Shown: positions 1 through 11,020, numbered from the stretch's first letter. The stretch: DNA of 64,000 nt from Impatiens glandulifera (GCF_907164915.1 NC_061868.1:25291819-25355818), one strand, 5' to 3'. The notes: generated from the sequence alone by a model not told the origin. Numbers and translations are program-made.

Positions 1-715
1 AGTTAGACGTGTAGTCTAACAGACGTAGTTAGACGTACAGTCTAATATATACGTAGTTAGACGTGTAATCTAATAGATACGTAGTTAGAAGTGCAGTCTA
101 ACAGATACGTAGTTAGACGTGCAATCTAACAGATACGTAGTTAGACGTGCAGTCTAATAGATACGTAGTTAGACGTGCAGTCTAACAAATACGTAGTTAG
201 ACGTGTAGTTTAATAGACGTGCAATTTAATAGACGTGTAGTTTAATAGACGTAGTTAGACGTTCTGTCTAACGGATACGTATTTAGACGTGCAGTCTAAC
301 AGATACGTAGTTAGACGTATAGTTTAACAGACGTAGTTAGATGTGTAGTCTAACGGATACGTAGTTAGACGTGCAATCTAACAGATACGTAGTTAGACGT
401 GCAGTCTAATAGATACGTAGTTAGACGTGCAATCTAACAGACATAGTTAGATGTTCAGTCTAACAGATACGTTGTTAGAGATGTAATCTAACAGACGTAG
501 TTAGACGTGCAGTCTAACAGACGAAGTTAGACGTACAGTTTAACAGATGAGAGTTAGATGTGAAGTCTAACTCCTTTAGATTAGTCTGAAGGGAGACGTA
601 GTTAGACGTGTCGTCTAACAACTGTGAGTAAGATGTGCAATCTAACTCCTTCACACTAGTCTGAAGAGAACCGTAATTAGACGTGTTGTCTAATCCGATT
701 AGACCAAGTGATCTA
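1..715. repeat. U3 array of 17-bp palindromic units
   Basis: About 25 imperfect copies of TTAGACGTGCAGTCTAA are spaced about 28 bp apart. Each copy is an inverted repeat: TTAGAC and GTCTAA arms around a 5-bp centre, usually GTGCA or GTGTA. Linkers are mostly CAGATACGTAG. Units vary at one to three positions. The array lies upstream of the LTR TATA box, in U3. Confidence 0.9.
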
Positions 716-1073
716 ATGGATCCTATTATTAGACGGGGTGTCTAACTTCATTAGAATTGTCAGTCTAAGTGAAAAACGTCTAATGCTATGCTTAAGCAGT
801 TGCTCGATGCTAGCATCCGTCTACTCACAATCTTCTAGTTGTACGCTACTCCTGCTCCACTTTTCTGTGCAGATCATCTAATGCCATGTAAGCAAATATT
901 CTTCCCACTACTTGTCTTGCAGGAATATCCTAGAAGAATATTTGGAGCACTACCAGATTAGTACGGCCACGATCCTGGTTCTTAGAGTTTGATGTACATG
1001 TGTACTATAGAGGCTTTCAATGGAAGTTCGCCACGTGTCATTATAGAAGATTCGACCGTTGGTACTTTCTCTC

Positions 1074-1080
1074 TATTTAA
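1074..1080 (+). promoter_or_regulatory. TATA-like box of the truncated LTR
   Basis: TATTTAA lies in the same position, relative to the conserved AAGGACAAC word, as the TATA-like boxes of the element A LTRs. It would mark the U3/R border region. Function is inferred only from position. Confidence 0.5.
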
Positions 1081-1469
1081 AGATCTTCAAGGACAACGAA
1101 AGAACTACTGGACATAATTGCTGAACACTGAGAAATACGTATACAAGAGATCTACTGAATTTACAATCTTAAGAACTACTTTCTTGCTTTACTTTGTGTT
1201 TATCAAGAGAGAGATAGAATCAAAGTATTGTCTAGCTGAGTGATATTTTTCAATATACTAAAAGTTGAACAGAGTCTGTTCGTTCAACAGTGAGCTAGCC
1301 TTGCAACTGTATTTGATTCTAAGAAACGCATACCAGCTACAAAAGGGGTTGGGTCAAATTATTTTGACTAAGTGTTGAAATAATTTAACCACTGAGATTT
1401 TGATGATGAAATAACTTATGAGTTTTAATACAGGTGTATTGAAACAATATGTTATAAGACTTGGATCTA

Positions 1470-2425
1470 ATGAGGGTCATTAGACGGATTTTGACTTTTA
1501 TTGCATAAAATTAGAATTACAGTCTAACTCATCGGAGTTAGACGTGTAGTCTAATAGATGTGTAATTAAACGTAAGTCTAATAGATACACGGAATTAAAC
1601 GTAAGTCTAATGCATAGAATTAGACGTACAGTCTAACTCATCGGAGTTAGACGTGTAGTCTAATGAATGCACGAAATTAGACGTAAGTCTAATATGTTTG
1701 TAATTAGACGGGTAGTCTAATAAATGTAAAGAATTAGACGTAAGTCTAATGAATACACGGAATTAGACGCAAGTCTAATATGTTTGCAATTAGACGGGTA
1801 GTCTAATTGATATTCGGAATTAGACGTAAGTCTAATATGTTTGCAATTAGACGGGTAGTCTAATGGATATTCGGAATTAGATGTACAGTCTAACTCATCG
1901 GAGTTAGACGTGTAGTCTAATATATTTGTAATTAGACGGGTAGTCTAATTTATGCGGAATTAGACGTGTAGTCTAACTTAATGGAGTTAAACGTGCAGTC
2001 TAATAGAATGTGAAAGTTATACGTGCGTCTAACTCCTTCAGACAAGTCTGAGGTAGAACCGGAATTAGACGTGCAGTCTAACTCAGTGGAGTTAGACGTG
2101 CAGTCTAATGGTTATTGAATAATTAGACGCGTAGTCTAATTAAGTGAAAGTTAGACGTGCGTCTAACTCCTTCAGACAAGTCTGAGGTAGAACCGGAATT
2201 AGACGTGCAGTCTAATGGTTATTCAATAATTAGACGCGTAGTCTAATTAAGTGAAACTTAGACGTGCGTCTAACTCTTTCAGACAAGTCTGAGGTAGAAC
2301 CGGAATTAGACGTGCAGTCTAACTCAGTGGAGTTAGACGTGTAGTCTAATGGTTATTGGAGAATTAGACGCGAGTCTAATTCTATTAGACCAGGCGGTCT
2401 AATAGACGTTTTTCTATTAGAAGGA
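1470..2425. repeat. U3 palindromic array of the 5' LTR
   Basis: Roughly 30 units of the TTAGAC-N5-GTCTAA type, or the shorter TTAGACGTAAGTCTAA, are separated by variable linkers such as TCATCGGAG, TGTTTGCAA and CTCCTTCAGACAAGTCTGAGG. The last linker is itself an inverted repeat (CAGACAAGTCTG). Unit order is largely kept in the 3' LTR, so the array predates the insertion. Confidence 0.9.
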
Positions 2426-2794
2426 GATGACTTATTTCATTAGACTGATTTTCACAATCCGTCTAACTGAAATACGTCTAATGCTCAGTTTAAGTAGTAC
2501 ACTTGAAGCTAGCATTTCACCTACCCACGTGCTATAGCTGTACCCTACTTATGCTCCACTTTCTAGTGAAGATTAGTACAATAACTATATGCATCCAATC
2601 AAAGAATGCCACGTAAGAGAATTTTGCCTCACATTACCTATTTTGCAGATACATCCCTGATGGAATATTCGGCGCACTACCAGTTTTGTACGGCCACGAT
2701 CCTTGTGCTCAGAACCTGCTGTGTACAATGGACGCTTTCCAATGGAAGAGTGCCACGTATCATTCTTGAAGATTCGACTGTTACTCCTGCTCAG

Positions 2795-2801
2795 TATTTA
2801 A
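2795..2801 (+). promoter_or_regulatory. TATA-like box of element A 5' LTR
   Basis: TATTTAA occurs in CAGTATTTAACAAATCTCAA, at the end of U3 and before the AAGGACAAC word seen in all LTRs of this subfamily. It is the likely core promoter for the genomic RNA. Confidence 0.5.
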
Positions 2802-3073
2802 CAAATCTCAAGGACAACGGGCAATCGACCTTACGCAACGAACAAGCAATCTGATTTTGCAGAGAGAGAAACTACTCAATCATCTTGCTTACTGAACTCA
2901 AACTGTGAAGCTTCTTTCTGATTGTACTGTGTGTGAATCGAGAGAGAGCTAGAATCAAAACACCTTTAGCTAAGTGATATTCTTCATGTTGTAATTGAAC
3001 AGAAAGTGTTCCGTTCAATAGTGAGCTAAGTGTGTGTGTAAACTGTATTTGATTCAAACGATATTATAGTGAA

Positions 3074-3132
3074 TCCTTCCGGTGGTTGGAAGAAGGGGTG
3101 ACGTAGGAGTGTTTCTCCGAACATCCATAAAC
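3074..3132 (+). promoter_or_regulatory. U5 hairpin 1 and constant block
   Basis: CTTCC (3076-3080) can pair with GGAAG (3088-3092). The block GGGGTGACGTAGGAG and then CCGAACATCCATAAAC follows. The same layout, with different but still pairing stem bases, occurs in the LTRs of C1, C2, D and E. It lies in the transcribed leader. The role is unknown; packaging, dimerisation or RNA processing are options. Confidence 0.6.
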
Positions 3133-3207
3133 AAACTACTGTGTTCTTCTTTTCTGTCATCTTTTCATATTATATCTTGAGCTTCAAACCCAAGTAAACA
3201 ATTCCGC

Positions 3208-3224
3208 CTTGAATCCGTTTCAAG
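3208..3224 (+). promoter_or_regulatory. U5 hairpin 2
   Basis: CTTGAA pairs with TTCAAG across a 5-nt loop. The equivalent in C1 is CTTGAC/GTCAAG, in E CTTGAAC/GTTCAAG and in D CTCTTG/CAAGAG. The paired positions change together. Confidence 0.6.
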
Positions 3225-3352
3225 TGTTTACACAAGTTTGCGTAGAATAGAAAGCGAATTAAATCCCTAACAGGATTTCTTTCAAACCGTTTTTCATAAG
3301 CCTTCATCCTTAGCCAGACCTCGTCTCTATCGATAAAGCCGATCCTATCAAT

Positions 3353-3365
3353 TGGTATTAGAGCC
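3353..3365 (+). other. Primer-binding site (initiator tRNA-Met)
   Basis: TGGTATTAGAGCC begins two bases after the LTR end. It differs at one base from TGGTATCAGAGCC, the copia primer-binding site complementary to the 3' end of plant initiator tRNA-Met. It fixes the right border of the 5' LTR. Confidence 0.85.
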
Positions 3366-3399
3366 TTGTTTCTATTCTCAAGCATCAAGAATCCGAAAC

Positions 3400-4572
3400 A
3401 TGTCTATCATCAATGAAATTCCTCTTCTGTCAAGGGAAAACTACGAATGTTGGATGATAAGAATGCAAGCTCACTTGGCTGCTATTGACTATGATATGTG
3501 GAGCGTTATTACCGATGGCCCATAAAGATTTCAAAGCCAAGAAGTGAGTGGACCACTGAAGATAAGATGACCAACAACCTTGATAATGTTGCTAAGAATA
3601 TTCTGTACCAGTCACTCAACATAATGTTCTGTGAAATCAAGTCCTGTTCCACTATAAAAGAAATATGGGATAAGCTTAATCAGATCTACAGTGCAAACTC
3701 TCAAGCAAAGAAGAACAAGAAAACGTTCATTTGCAGCAAAAACAAATCCAGTTGGGCTGACAGTGATTCGGAGGAGCCTCCTTCCGAAAAAGAGAATGAA
3801 GCTGTCACATGTCTAATGGCAGATGACCAATCTAAGGTAAATGATATCTCTGCACCAAAATTCACCAACGAGGAGTTAACTAATGCACTCAATGAAATGG
3901 CTATTAAGTACAAGAAGTTAGCTGACTCTTTTTATGAAATGAAAGTTAAATATGAATCAACTGTTTTCTCTTCAAACCAAGAATCTGAACCAAACGTTTT
4001 TGATGAAAACTTAACAGAGATCTCATCTAAAAATGAGATGCTCAAAGGACAGATTCAAACTCTTTCATTTGAAAATAAGAGATTAAACTATATTGTCAGT
4101 GCATGAATAAGATCAGGAGATGCTGTCAAATATCAGATCAGCATGTTGAAACCTGCTAGATCTAGATCCGGATTGGGATATGACATCAATGACCCTAATC
4201 TGTCATGCAAAAAGTCAAAACCAAATGACAAACTTAAACCAATAAGTTTTGTCAAAGGAAGTATGACTGACATTGAATCTGATCCTATTCATGAAGAAGT
4301 TGCTTTCAAAAATGAAATAGTTTATGTCCCACCAACTGTTAGCTGGCTTAAGAATAAGCTAGAAAAGGGTAATAAGTCTGGTAATTCAAAACCTGACTTT
4401 AAGTCAAGGAGTTTTAAAAGAAAATCCTCTTCAAAAGTTAGGATCAGTGGCTAGCAGGAAGTCATTTGCTAAGTCAAAATCTTATGCATTAATCACAACT
4501 CAAAATGGGAAGTCCATCAGAATAACTCAAATATGGATTAATAAGGGACTGATTGACCGAGGACCCAATTGA
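3400..4572 (+). pseudogene. gag: Element A gag remnant
   Basis: The copia capsid/nucleocapsid gene. The ATG at 3400 opens with MSIINEIPLLSRENYECW, the usual N-terminal Gag motif that replaces substrate-binding in these proteins. A shift near 3520 changes frame, and the product continues as 3498-4106 through NILYQSLN and EIWDKLNQIY. The middle, including the CCHC zinc knuckle seen in element E, is missing: NQIYSANSQ runs straight into KKTFICSKNKSSWADSDSEE, the acidic part that normally follows the knuckle. A third piece (4143-4454) carries SRSGLGYD. The last in-frame words are GLIDRGPN, then TGA at 4570-4572. Element E's Gag also ends in GPN-stop. Confidence 0.8.
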
Positions 4573-4599
4573 AGGTGGGTACCAAAAGATTGTAAATAT

Positions 4600-5227
4600 T
4601 TATTTATGTAGGTACAAATAAACGAAGGACTGGAGGAATCTGTATGGTATCTTGATAGCGGATGTTCCAGGCATATGACAGGAAACAGACGGCTTCTCAC
4701 TGATATATCAGATTACACTGGACCTAAGATCATATTTGGTGACAACAAGAAGGGTAAGACCATGGGTAAGGGTAAGATTATCCATGGTAACCTAACTATT
4801 AACGACGTATTACTTGTTGACAATCTCTGTTATAACTTAATCAACATCAGTCAATTATGTGATAACGGTTTGTTAGTAGATTTCCAAACTCATGCATGTT
4901 TAGTTAAAGACCAATATGGAAAAATTTTGTTAACTGGAAGTAGAATAGAAAATTCATATAAAATGAATTGGCAAAAAGAGACTTCTGACCTTATGTGCAT
5001 GATTGCCAAGAATGACTAGAAATGGCTATGGCATAAACGTTTGAACCATTTAAATTTTAAAACTATCAATAACATTTGTTCAAACAATTTAGTTATTGGT
5101 TTGCCCAAACTTCAGTTTTTCAAAGGACAAGATATGCACTGCTTGCCAGTTAGGCAAACAGGGCAAATCATCGTTCAAAAGCAAAGAGAAATCACAATCC
5201 ATCCGTATCCCAGAACTTTTACATATG
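4600..5227 (+). pseudogene. pol: Element A protease and pre-integrase region
   Basis: An aspartic protease that would cleave the Gag-Pol polyprotein, followed by the zinc-binding pre-integrase domain. The protease active site is visible as WYLDSGCSRHMTG (D-S-G at about 4654-4662). The pre-integrase part reads WLWHKRLNHLNFKTIN with HLNF and, after a shift near 5110, CTACQLGKQGKSSF. There is an in-frame TAG at 5017-5019, between AKND and KWLWHKR, and a frame change near 5110, so no continuous protein could be made. It leads directly into integrase. Confidence 0.85.
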
Positions 5228-6298
5228 GATCTTTTTGGTCCAATTCCTGTAAAAAGTATAGGAGGAATGGGATTTGCCTTAATTGTTATCGATGACTTTT
5301 CTCGTTTTACATGGGTTGCATTTTTACCATCAAAAGATAAAACTGTTGAAAACTTGATTAGGATATTTAAAGGGATTCAGAATCAGAAATCTTTAAATAT
5401 CACATGTATCAGAAGTGATCAGAGAACTGAATTCACTAACAGATACCTATCATCTTATCTCGAGGAGACTGGAATTAGGCACGAGTTGTCTAGTGCCAGA
5501 ACTCCACAGCAAAACGACATTGCTGAGAGAAGAGTGAGAACTCTGAAGGAAGCAGCGAGATCTATGCTTGCTGAATCATATGTACCTCAGAGGTTCTGGG
5601 CGGAAGCCATTAGCACTGCTTGTTATACACAAAACCGGTCAATAATCAACAAACGTTTTGATAAAACACCCTATGAGATATATTATGAGAGAATTCCCAC
5701 AGTTTCTTATTTTAAGATATTTGGGTGTAAATGTTTTATCCATAACAATGGAAAGGTTTATTTGACCGTTTTTGATGCTAAAGCAGATGAGGGATTCATA
5801 TTGGGATACTCTTCAGTAAGCAAGGCTTACAGAGTTTACAATAAAAGAACACAGACTGTTGAAGAATCCCTCCATGTAGTATTTGATGAGCCTGTTGAGA
5901 GCAAATCTAATGAATCTATTGATCTTGCTGATAGACTAAAAGCGACTAGTCTTGAGTCTGTAAGAGAAGAAGAAGAAACTTTGGATAAGCGAATGGCTAT
6001 ATCTGATCTAGTGGCTGATCCGGTTGAAATTCAACTAGACCTGCAAACTCCTGTTCAACAAGAAGTTGAGAGTTTGGATGTCGTGGTGTCACCAATTCAG
6101 ATGACCAATCCCCTTGGATCCAACTTCAGATGGAACATAAATGATTCACCAGAACTGATAATCGGTAACCCTTTTTCTCCTCGAAGGACAAGACGTCAAC
6201 TGATGGATGAAATGGCCAATTCGACATTTATTTCTCAAATTGAACCTAAGAAAATTGGTGAAGCTATAGTAGATCCAGATTGGATCAATGCTATGTAG
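5228..6298 (+). pseudogene. pol: Element A integrase
   Basis: Copia integrase, which would insert the cDNA into host DNA. The frame is open from 5096 to 6298. The catalytic triad can be read: D in IVIDDFSRFTW, D in IRSDQRTEF and E in QNDIAERRVRTLK. Two neighbours are altered from the usual SDNGTEF and QNGVAERKN-type motifs. The C-terminal part has the copia words IFGCKCFIHNN and GFILGYSS, then an acidic linker with ELIIGNPFSPRRTR. The frame stops at TAG 6296-6298, in what is AMQEEL in elements C2 and E, so Pol is cut before RT. Confidence 0.85.
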
Positions 6299-7770
6299 GA
6301 GGAGTTAAACCAATTTTCTAGAAATAAAGTGTGGTATCTTACTCCTAGACCAACTGACAAGTCAGTTATAGGAACAAGATGGGTCTTTAGAAACAAGCTT
6401 AGTGAAGATGGCTTAGTCATTAGAAACAAAGCTCGTTTAGTTGCTCAAGGATACAAACAAGAGGAATGTATTGATTTTGATAAGTCTTTTGCACCGGTTG
6501 CAAGACTAGAGGCAATCAGAATCTTCCTAGCATATGCATCATTTAAGAATTTTAAAGTCTTTCAAATGGATGTAAAAAGTGCATTCCTAAATGGAAAATT
6601 AAGTGAAGAAGTATATGTTGAGCAACCCCCTAGTTTTGTAGATCATGTTTTGCCAAATCATGCTTATAGACTTAACAAAGCATTGTATGGTCTAAAACAA
6701 GCTCCTAGAGCTTGGTATGACACTTTAACCAACTTCTTGTTTGATCATGATTTTTTTGTTGGAACAATGGATAAAACCCTGTTTAGATTTACTAAAGATT
6801 CTCATATACTACTAGTTCAGATATATGTTGATGACATTATTTTTAGCTCAACTAACCCCAAATTATGTGAGAAATTTGCCAAATTGATGCAGGACAGGTT
6901 TGAAATGAGCATGATGGGAGAACTTACATTCTTCCTTGGGCTTCAAATCCGTCAACTAGAAAACAGAACTCTTATCAACCAAGACAAATACACCAAAGAA
7001 TTGCTAAAGAAGTTTGGTTTGGAGAACTGTTCTGCTGTAGCCACTCCAATGAGTTCTTCAGTTAAATTGGATTAAGATGAAGGTGGCCAAAGTGTCGATG
7101 TAACAGCATATAGATGACTCATCGGTTCTTTGCTGTATGTAACTGCTAGCAGGCTAGACATTCAATTTGCTGTTGGTATTTGTGGCAGATTTCAGGCTGA
7201 TCTTAAACTCTCTCATTTTACTACTGCTAAACGTATTCTTAAATACTTAAAGGGAACTGAAAATGTGGGACTGTGGTATCCGAAGGATTCCAGTTTGAAT
7301 TTAATTAATTTCTCAAATGCAGATTATGCAAGATGCAAAATTGATAAAAAAAAAGCACAAGTGGAACTTTCCAGTTCCTTGGAGATCGTCTAATTACTTG
7401 GTTCAACAAGAATCAGACATCGGTCTCCACGTCTACAGCTAAAGTAGAGTATCTTGCATCTGGAAGTTGTTGCTCTCAAGTTCTGTGGATTCAACAACAG
7501 CTCAGAGACTATGGGATTGAGGCTGATGAATCTTCAATTTTCTGCGACAACACAAGTGATATCGCAATCTCCTACAATCCAGTTCTGCATTCTCGGACAA
7601 AGCATATTGAAATCAGGCATCATTTCATCCGAGAACACGTCAATCAGAAGCAAATTCGTCTTGAACATGTTTCTACAGATCAACAAACTGCGGACATTTT
7701 CACGAAACCTCTACCGGAAGCTAAGTTTTCTCACTTTAGAAACATGCTAGGTCTTGTTGATCTTGATTGA
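6299..7770 (+). pseudogene. pol: Element A reverse transcriptase and RNase H
   Basis: RT and RNase H domains of copia Pol. Readable RT motifs are [44 protein letters not shown] and the catalytic YVDDIIF. Then come FFLGLQIRQ and, for RNase H, ADYARCKIDKK. Breaks: TAA at 7073-7075 after SVKLD, a TGA soon after (in YRxLIGSL), and a frameshift in a run of A at about 7348. The remainder to TGA 7768-7770 reads in the shifted frame with HSRTKHIEIRHHFIREH and ADIFTKPL, the standard copia Pol ending. All domains were once present and are now inactive. Confidence 0.9.
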
Positions 7771-8535
7771 CGTATTACGTGCATAAATTAAGGGGTAACT
7801 TATTATTCAAAACGCAACTGAACAGATATGAAAGACGGATGTCTTAATCTGTCCTAAGGATTTAGAGTTTTGAGAGACACAGTTACTTAGACACTTGTAT
7901 ACTTTAGCAATTTCATCTTCATCTGATATCATCGTCTTGGTTATTTTAACCTGCATGGTTAGATGGATACGTCTAATAGACGATTAGACGTTTTTACGTC
8001 ATGAGCAAGAGGATGCTCACGTCTAACCAGATACGCGTGTCTCACGTGATGTTATTGCAGAATTAGACGTACACGTCTAATAGACTAATTTTCAAAAGGA
8101 AGTTGAAAATGTGAAAAGGAAAATAAACATCTAACTACTGATGTATTTAGACTCATCATCTTCTGGCTATTTGGACAACTGTCCTTTAATTATTTCTGCT
8201 CTAGTTCATTTTCCCGCCGAAAAATAAATCAGTCATTCCTCAAAAGAATTGAAGACACGTGTCTCTCAATATGCAAGAAATGACTAATATTTATGACAAC
8301 TTTTTCTTGTACACTTAGTATTAAACGTTCTATTTCATGATAACATTAAATGCTGTGTTTATTGGGAACTGTCTTTTTAAGTTCTCGATGGTAGGTATAA
8401 TCATTAGTTCTCTTCTACATAATTAAAAACCCTGATATTGATAGGATCACTCACTCTAAAAGATAGAAGACCCTTGAAATCAATCTCTCTCTCTTTAGAA
8501 TTCGAATCGTTCTAATCCTTGTTCATCAAATCATA
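7771..8535 (+). other. Spacer between pol and extra ORF of element A
   Basis: No open frame of note. Between about 7960 and 8110 it contains palindromic words of the same kind as the U3 array, for example TTAGACGTACACGTCTAA. An AT-rich stretch CATAATTAAAAACCC at about 8418-8433 followed by a CT-rich leader (ATCTCTCTCTCTTTAG) precedes the extra ORF and might be a weak promoter, comparable with the clear TATA boxes in element E. Confidence 0.5.
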
Positions 8536-9293
8536 ATGTTGCCTTTCCGTCCAAAATCGATTCAAGTGGACTTTCAATCCGTATCCACTTTACAATCTCC
8601 GGGAATGCATAGGATGTTCGAATCGTTAAAAGCTTCTAGCCTGAGAAGATTCCTCACCCCTCATAAAACCTATCACGAACAGTTAGTTAACGAATTTTTC
8701 GAAACCGCCGGATTCTATCAGGATAAAGTTATTGCTGGAGTAGTAATGGGCCAGATGGTCTGTATCTCAGAAGAATCTTTTGGTGCATTTTTCATCTTCT
8801 AAGAGAAGGTATTGATGATTTCTCATCCACTCCTCCCAATCTAATGATTATGATGATGAAAGTCTTTTCAGATTCCCCTCTAGTAGACATTCATGGAAAG
8901 AAAAACCTCCTGAAGGTTGAATATGCTCTCTTACGCGATATTATATCAAAATCCCTTATGTTTAAAGAAACTTCTTACAAGTATTGTACGAAGGTTTTTC
9001 AGATAATGGTGGCCATCACCAGGGGTGTTCCTGTCAATTGGACAAGCTTCCTCTTCGGAAATTTTGTCAGAATGGTTGTCGCTAGGAAGAAAATCTTTGG
9101 ATTTGACGGTCCTCTCAGCTCTTTTCTTTGTTTCCTTCTGAATGAACCCGGTAAGAGCTTTCCCCTTCCTTCTAAGATTCTGAACTACCAGAAAGTGGTA
9201 GACTACATTCAAAGGGTGGAGACGCTTAAGTCAAAGAAAAGGAAAAAAGAAGATTCCAACTCCTCTCTAACCGCAGTCTTAGAGATCTCTTAG
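8536..9293 (+). pseudogene. Extra ORF of element A (plant transposon-associated family)
   Basis: Two open pieces in different frames (8536-8802 and 8844-9293) make one broken gene of about 240 codons. The first half has IQVDFQSVSTLQSPGMHRMF and ends in the broken ISEESFGAFF. The second has the core VFQIMVAITRGVPVNWTSFL, then a FGNFVRM turn, a PLPSKILNY stretch and a basic tail (KSKKRKK). The core matches all three extra ORFs of element E: alternating MxA, a V-N-W or I-N-W and an aromatic F/Y-x2-F/L. I recall similar plant proteins annotated as putative plant transposon proteins; the function is unknown. It sits between pol and the 3' LTR, where other SIRE elements carry an env-like ORF, but I see no signal peptide or membrane segment. 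Confidence 0.7.
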
Positions 9294-9570
9294 GTTGAAG
9301 TCTATCATTTCCAGAAGTTACGACTAGGAAGAAGAAGAAGAATAGAGATTAAGTGTCTTTTTGGAAATTATTTTGAATGTTTCTTATGATGTTTTTGGTA
9401 AACTTATTTGGTTTATATTGAAAAATGTTTTGTGTGTTTCTTCTGAAAACACTCATATGCGATTCACTTGGATATTTTTGAATAATTTACTTGCATGCAA
9501 ACGGCTTTGTTTATTTACATGATGAATGCATGTTTTGATATGTGTGTGCAGGTTTGCAATTTCTTCATCA
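9294..9570 (+). other. 3' untranslated part of element A
   Basis: T-rich, non-coding sequence between the extra ORF and the polypurine tract. No repeat or hairpin stands out. Confidence 0.5.
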
Positions 9571-9583
9571 AAAAAGGGGAAAT
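9570..9583 (+). other. Polypurine tract of element A
   Basis: AAAAAAGGGGAAAT lies directly before the 3' LTR start TGTTGTGTCAAATT. This is the plus-strand primer site and is present once here, unlike in C1, C2 and E. Confidence 0.8.
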
Positions 9584-9704
9584 TGTTGTGTCAAATTATT
9601 TTGACTAAGTGTTGAAATAATTTAACTACTGAGATTTTGATGATGAAATAACTTATGGGTTTTGATACAGGTGTATTGAAACAATATGTTATAAGACTTG
9701 GATC

Positions 9705-10650
9705 TAATGAGGGTCATTAGACGAATTTTAGCTTTTATTGCATAAAACTAGACTTACAGTCTAACTCATCAGAGTTAGACGTGTAATTAGACGTAAGTCT
9801 AATAGATACACGAAATTAAACGTAAGTCTAATGCATAGTATTAGACGTAGAGTCTAACTCATCGGAGTTAGACGTGTAGTCTAATGAATGCACAGAATTA
9901 GACGTAAGTCTAATATGTTTGTAATTAGACGGGTAATCTAATAAATGTAAAGAATTAGACGTAAGTCTAATGAATACACGGAATTAGACGTAAGTCTAAT
10001 GTGTTTGCAATTAGACGGGTAGTCTAATTGATATTCGGAATTAGACGTAAGTCTAATATGTTTGCAATTAGACGGGTAGTCTAATTAATAATCGGAATTA
10101 GACTAACAGTCTAACTCATCGGAGTTAGACGTGTAGTCTAATATATTTGTAATTAGACGGGTAGTCTTATTTATGAGGAATTAGACGTGCAGTCTAACTT
10201 AATGGAGTTAGACATGCAGTCTAATAGAATGTGAAAGTTAGACGTGCGTCTAACTACTTCAGACAAGTCTGAGGTAGAACCGGAATTAGACGTGCAGTCT
10301 AACTCAGTGGAGTTAGACGTGCAGTCTAATAGTTATTGAATAATTAGACGCGTAGTCTAATTAAGTGAAAGTTAGATGTGCGTCTATCTCCTTCAGACAA
10401 GTCTGAGGTAGAACCGGAATTAGACGTGCAGTCTAATGTTTATTGAATAATTAGACGCGTAGTCTAATTATGTGAAAGTTAGACGTGCGTCTAACTCCTT
10501 CAGACAAGTCTGAGGTAGAACCAGATTTAGACGTGCAGTCTAACTTAGTGGAGTTAGACGTGCAGTCTAATGGTTATTGGATAATTAGACCCGAGTCTAA
10601 TTCTATTAGACCAGGCGGTCTAATAGATGTTTTTCTATTAGAAGGAGATG
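9705..10650. repeat. U3 palindromic array of the 3' LTR
   Basis: The same TTAGAC-N5-GTCTAA units and linkers as at 1470-2425, in largely the same order, with single-base changes and a few lost units. Confidence 0.9.
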
Positions 10651-11013
10651 ACTTATTTCATTAGACTGATTTTCACAATCCGTCTAACTAAAATACGTCC
10701 AATGCTCAGTTTAAGCAATACGCTTGAATCTAGCATTTCACCTATCCACGTGCTATAGCTGTACCCTACTTCTTCTCCACTTTCTAGTGAAGATTAGTAC
10801 AACAACTATATACATCCAATCAAGGAATGTCACGTAAGAGAATTTCCCTCATTACCTATTTTGCAGGTACATCCCTGATGGAATATTCGGCGCACTACCA
10901 GTTTTGTACGGCCACGATCCTTGTGCTCAGAACCTGCTGTGTACAATGGAGTCTTTCCAATGGAATAGTGCCACATATCATTCTTGAATATTCGACTGTT
11001 AGCTCCTGCTCAG

Positions 11014-11020
11014 TATTTAA
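11014..11020 (+). promoter_or_regulatory. TATA-like box of element A 3' LTR
   Basis: TATTTAA is at the position equivalent to 2795-2801. It could fire outward into 11451 onward, where only pseudogene sequence follows. Confidence 0.4.

Larger units (their letters stand above)
1..1346 (+). mobile_element. Truncated copia LTR (relative of element A LTR)
   Basis: This stretch aligns by eye with the LTRs of element A. It has the same order: a U3 array of palindromic units, then a non-repetitive promoter part holding the shared words GTACGGCCACGATCCT, TTTCAATGGAAG and AAGGACAAC, then a TATA-like TATTTAA at 1074-1080, then an R-U5 part with GTTCAACAGTGAGCTAG. The left end is cut by the window. The right end stops inside U5 near AAAAGGGG, where element A begins, so a later event removed the rest. 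Sequence drift from the A LTRs is clear, so it is an older or separate copy. No coding sequence is present. Confidence 0.75.
1347..3350 (+). repeat. 5' LTR of element A
   Basis: It pairs with 9584-11450. It ends in TATCA just before a tRNA primer-binding site. U3 holds the palindromic array, then a unique promoter part, a TATA-like box and a U5 with two hairpins. It is about 137 bp longer than its partner, mainly because the 3' copy lost about 125 bp of U5. The 82-codon open frame inside (2606-2854) aligns with the other LTRs at DNA level and is not treated as a gene. Confidence 0.85.

Noticed and set aside
2606..2854. 82-codon frame in the element A 5' LTR (and 100-codon frame 10827-11129 in the 3' LTR)
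   Set aside because: Both lie in the U3/R part of LTRs and align as DNA with the non-coding promoter region; the reading frames differ downstream and span the TATA-like box.
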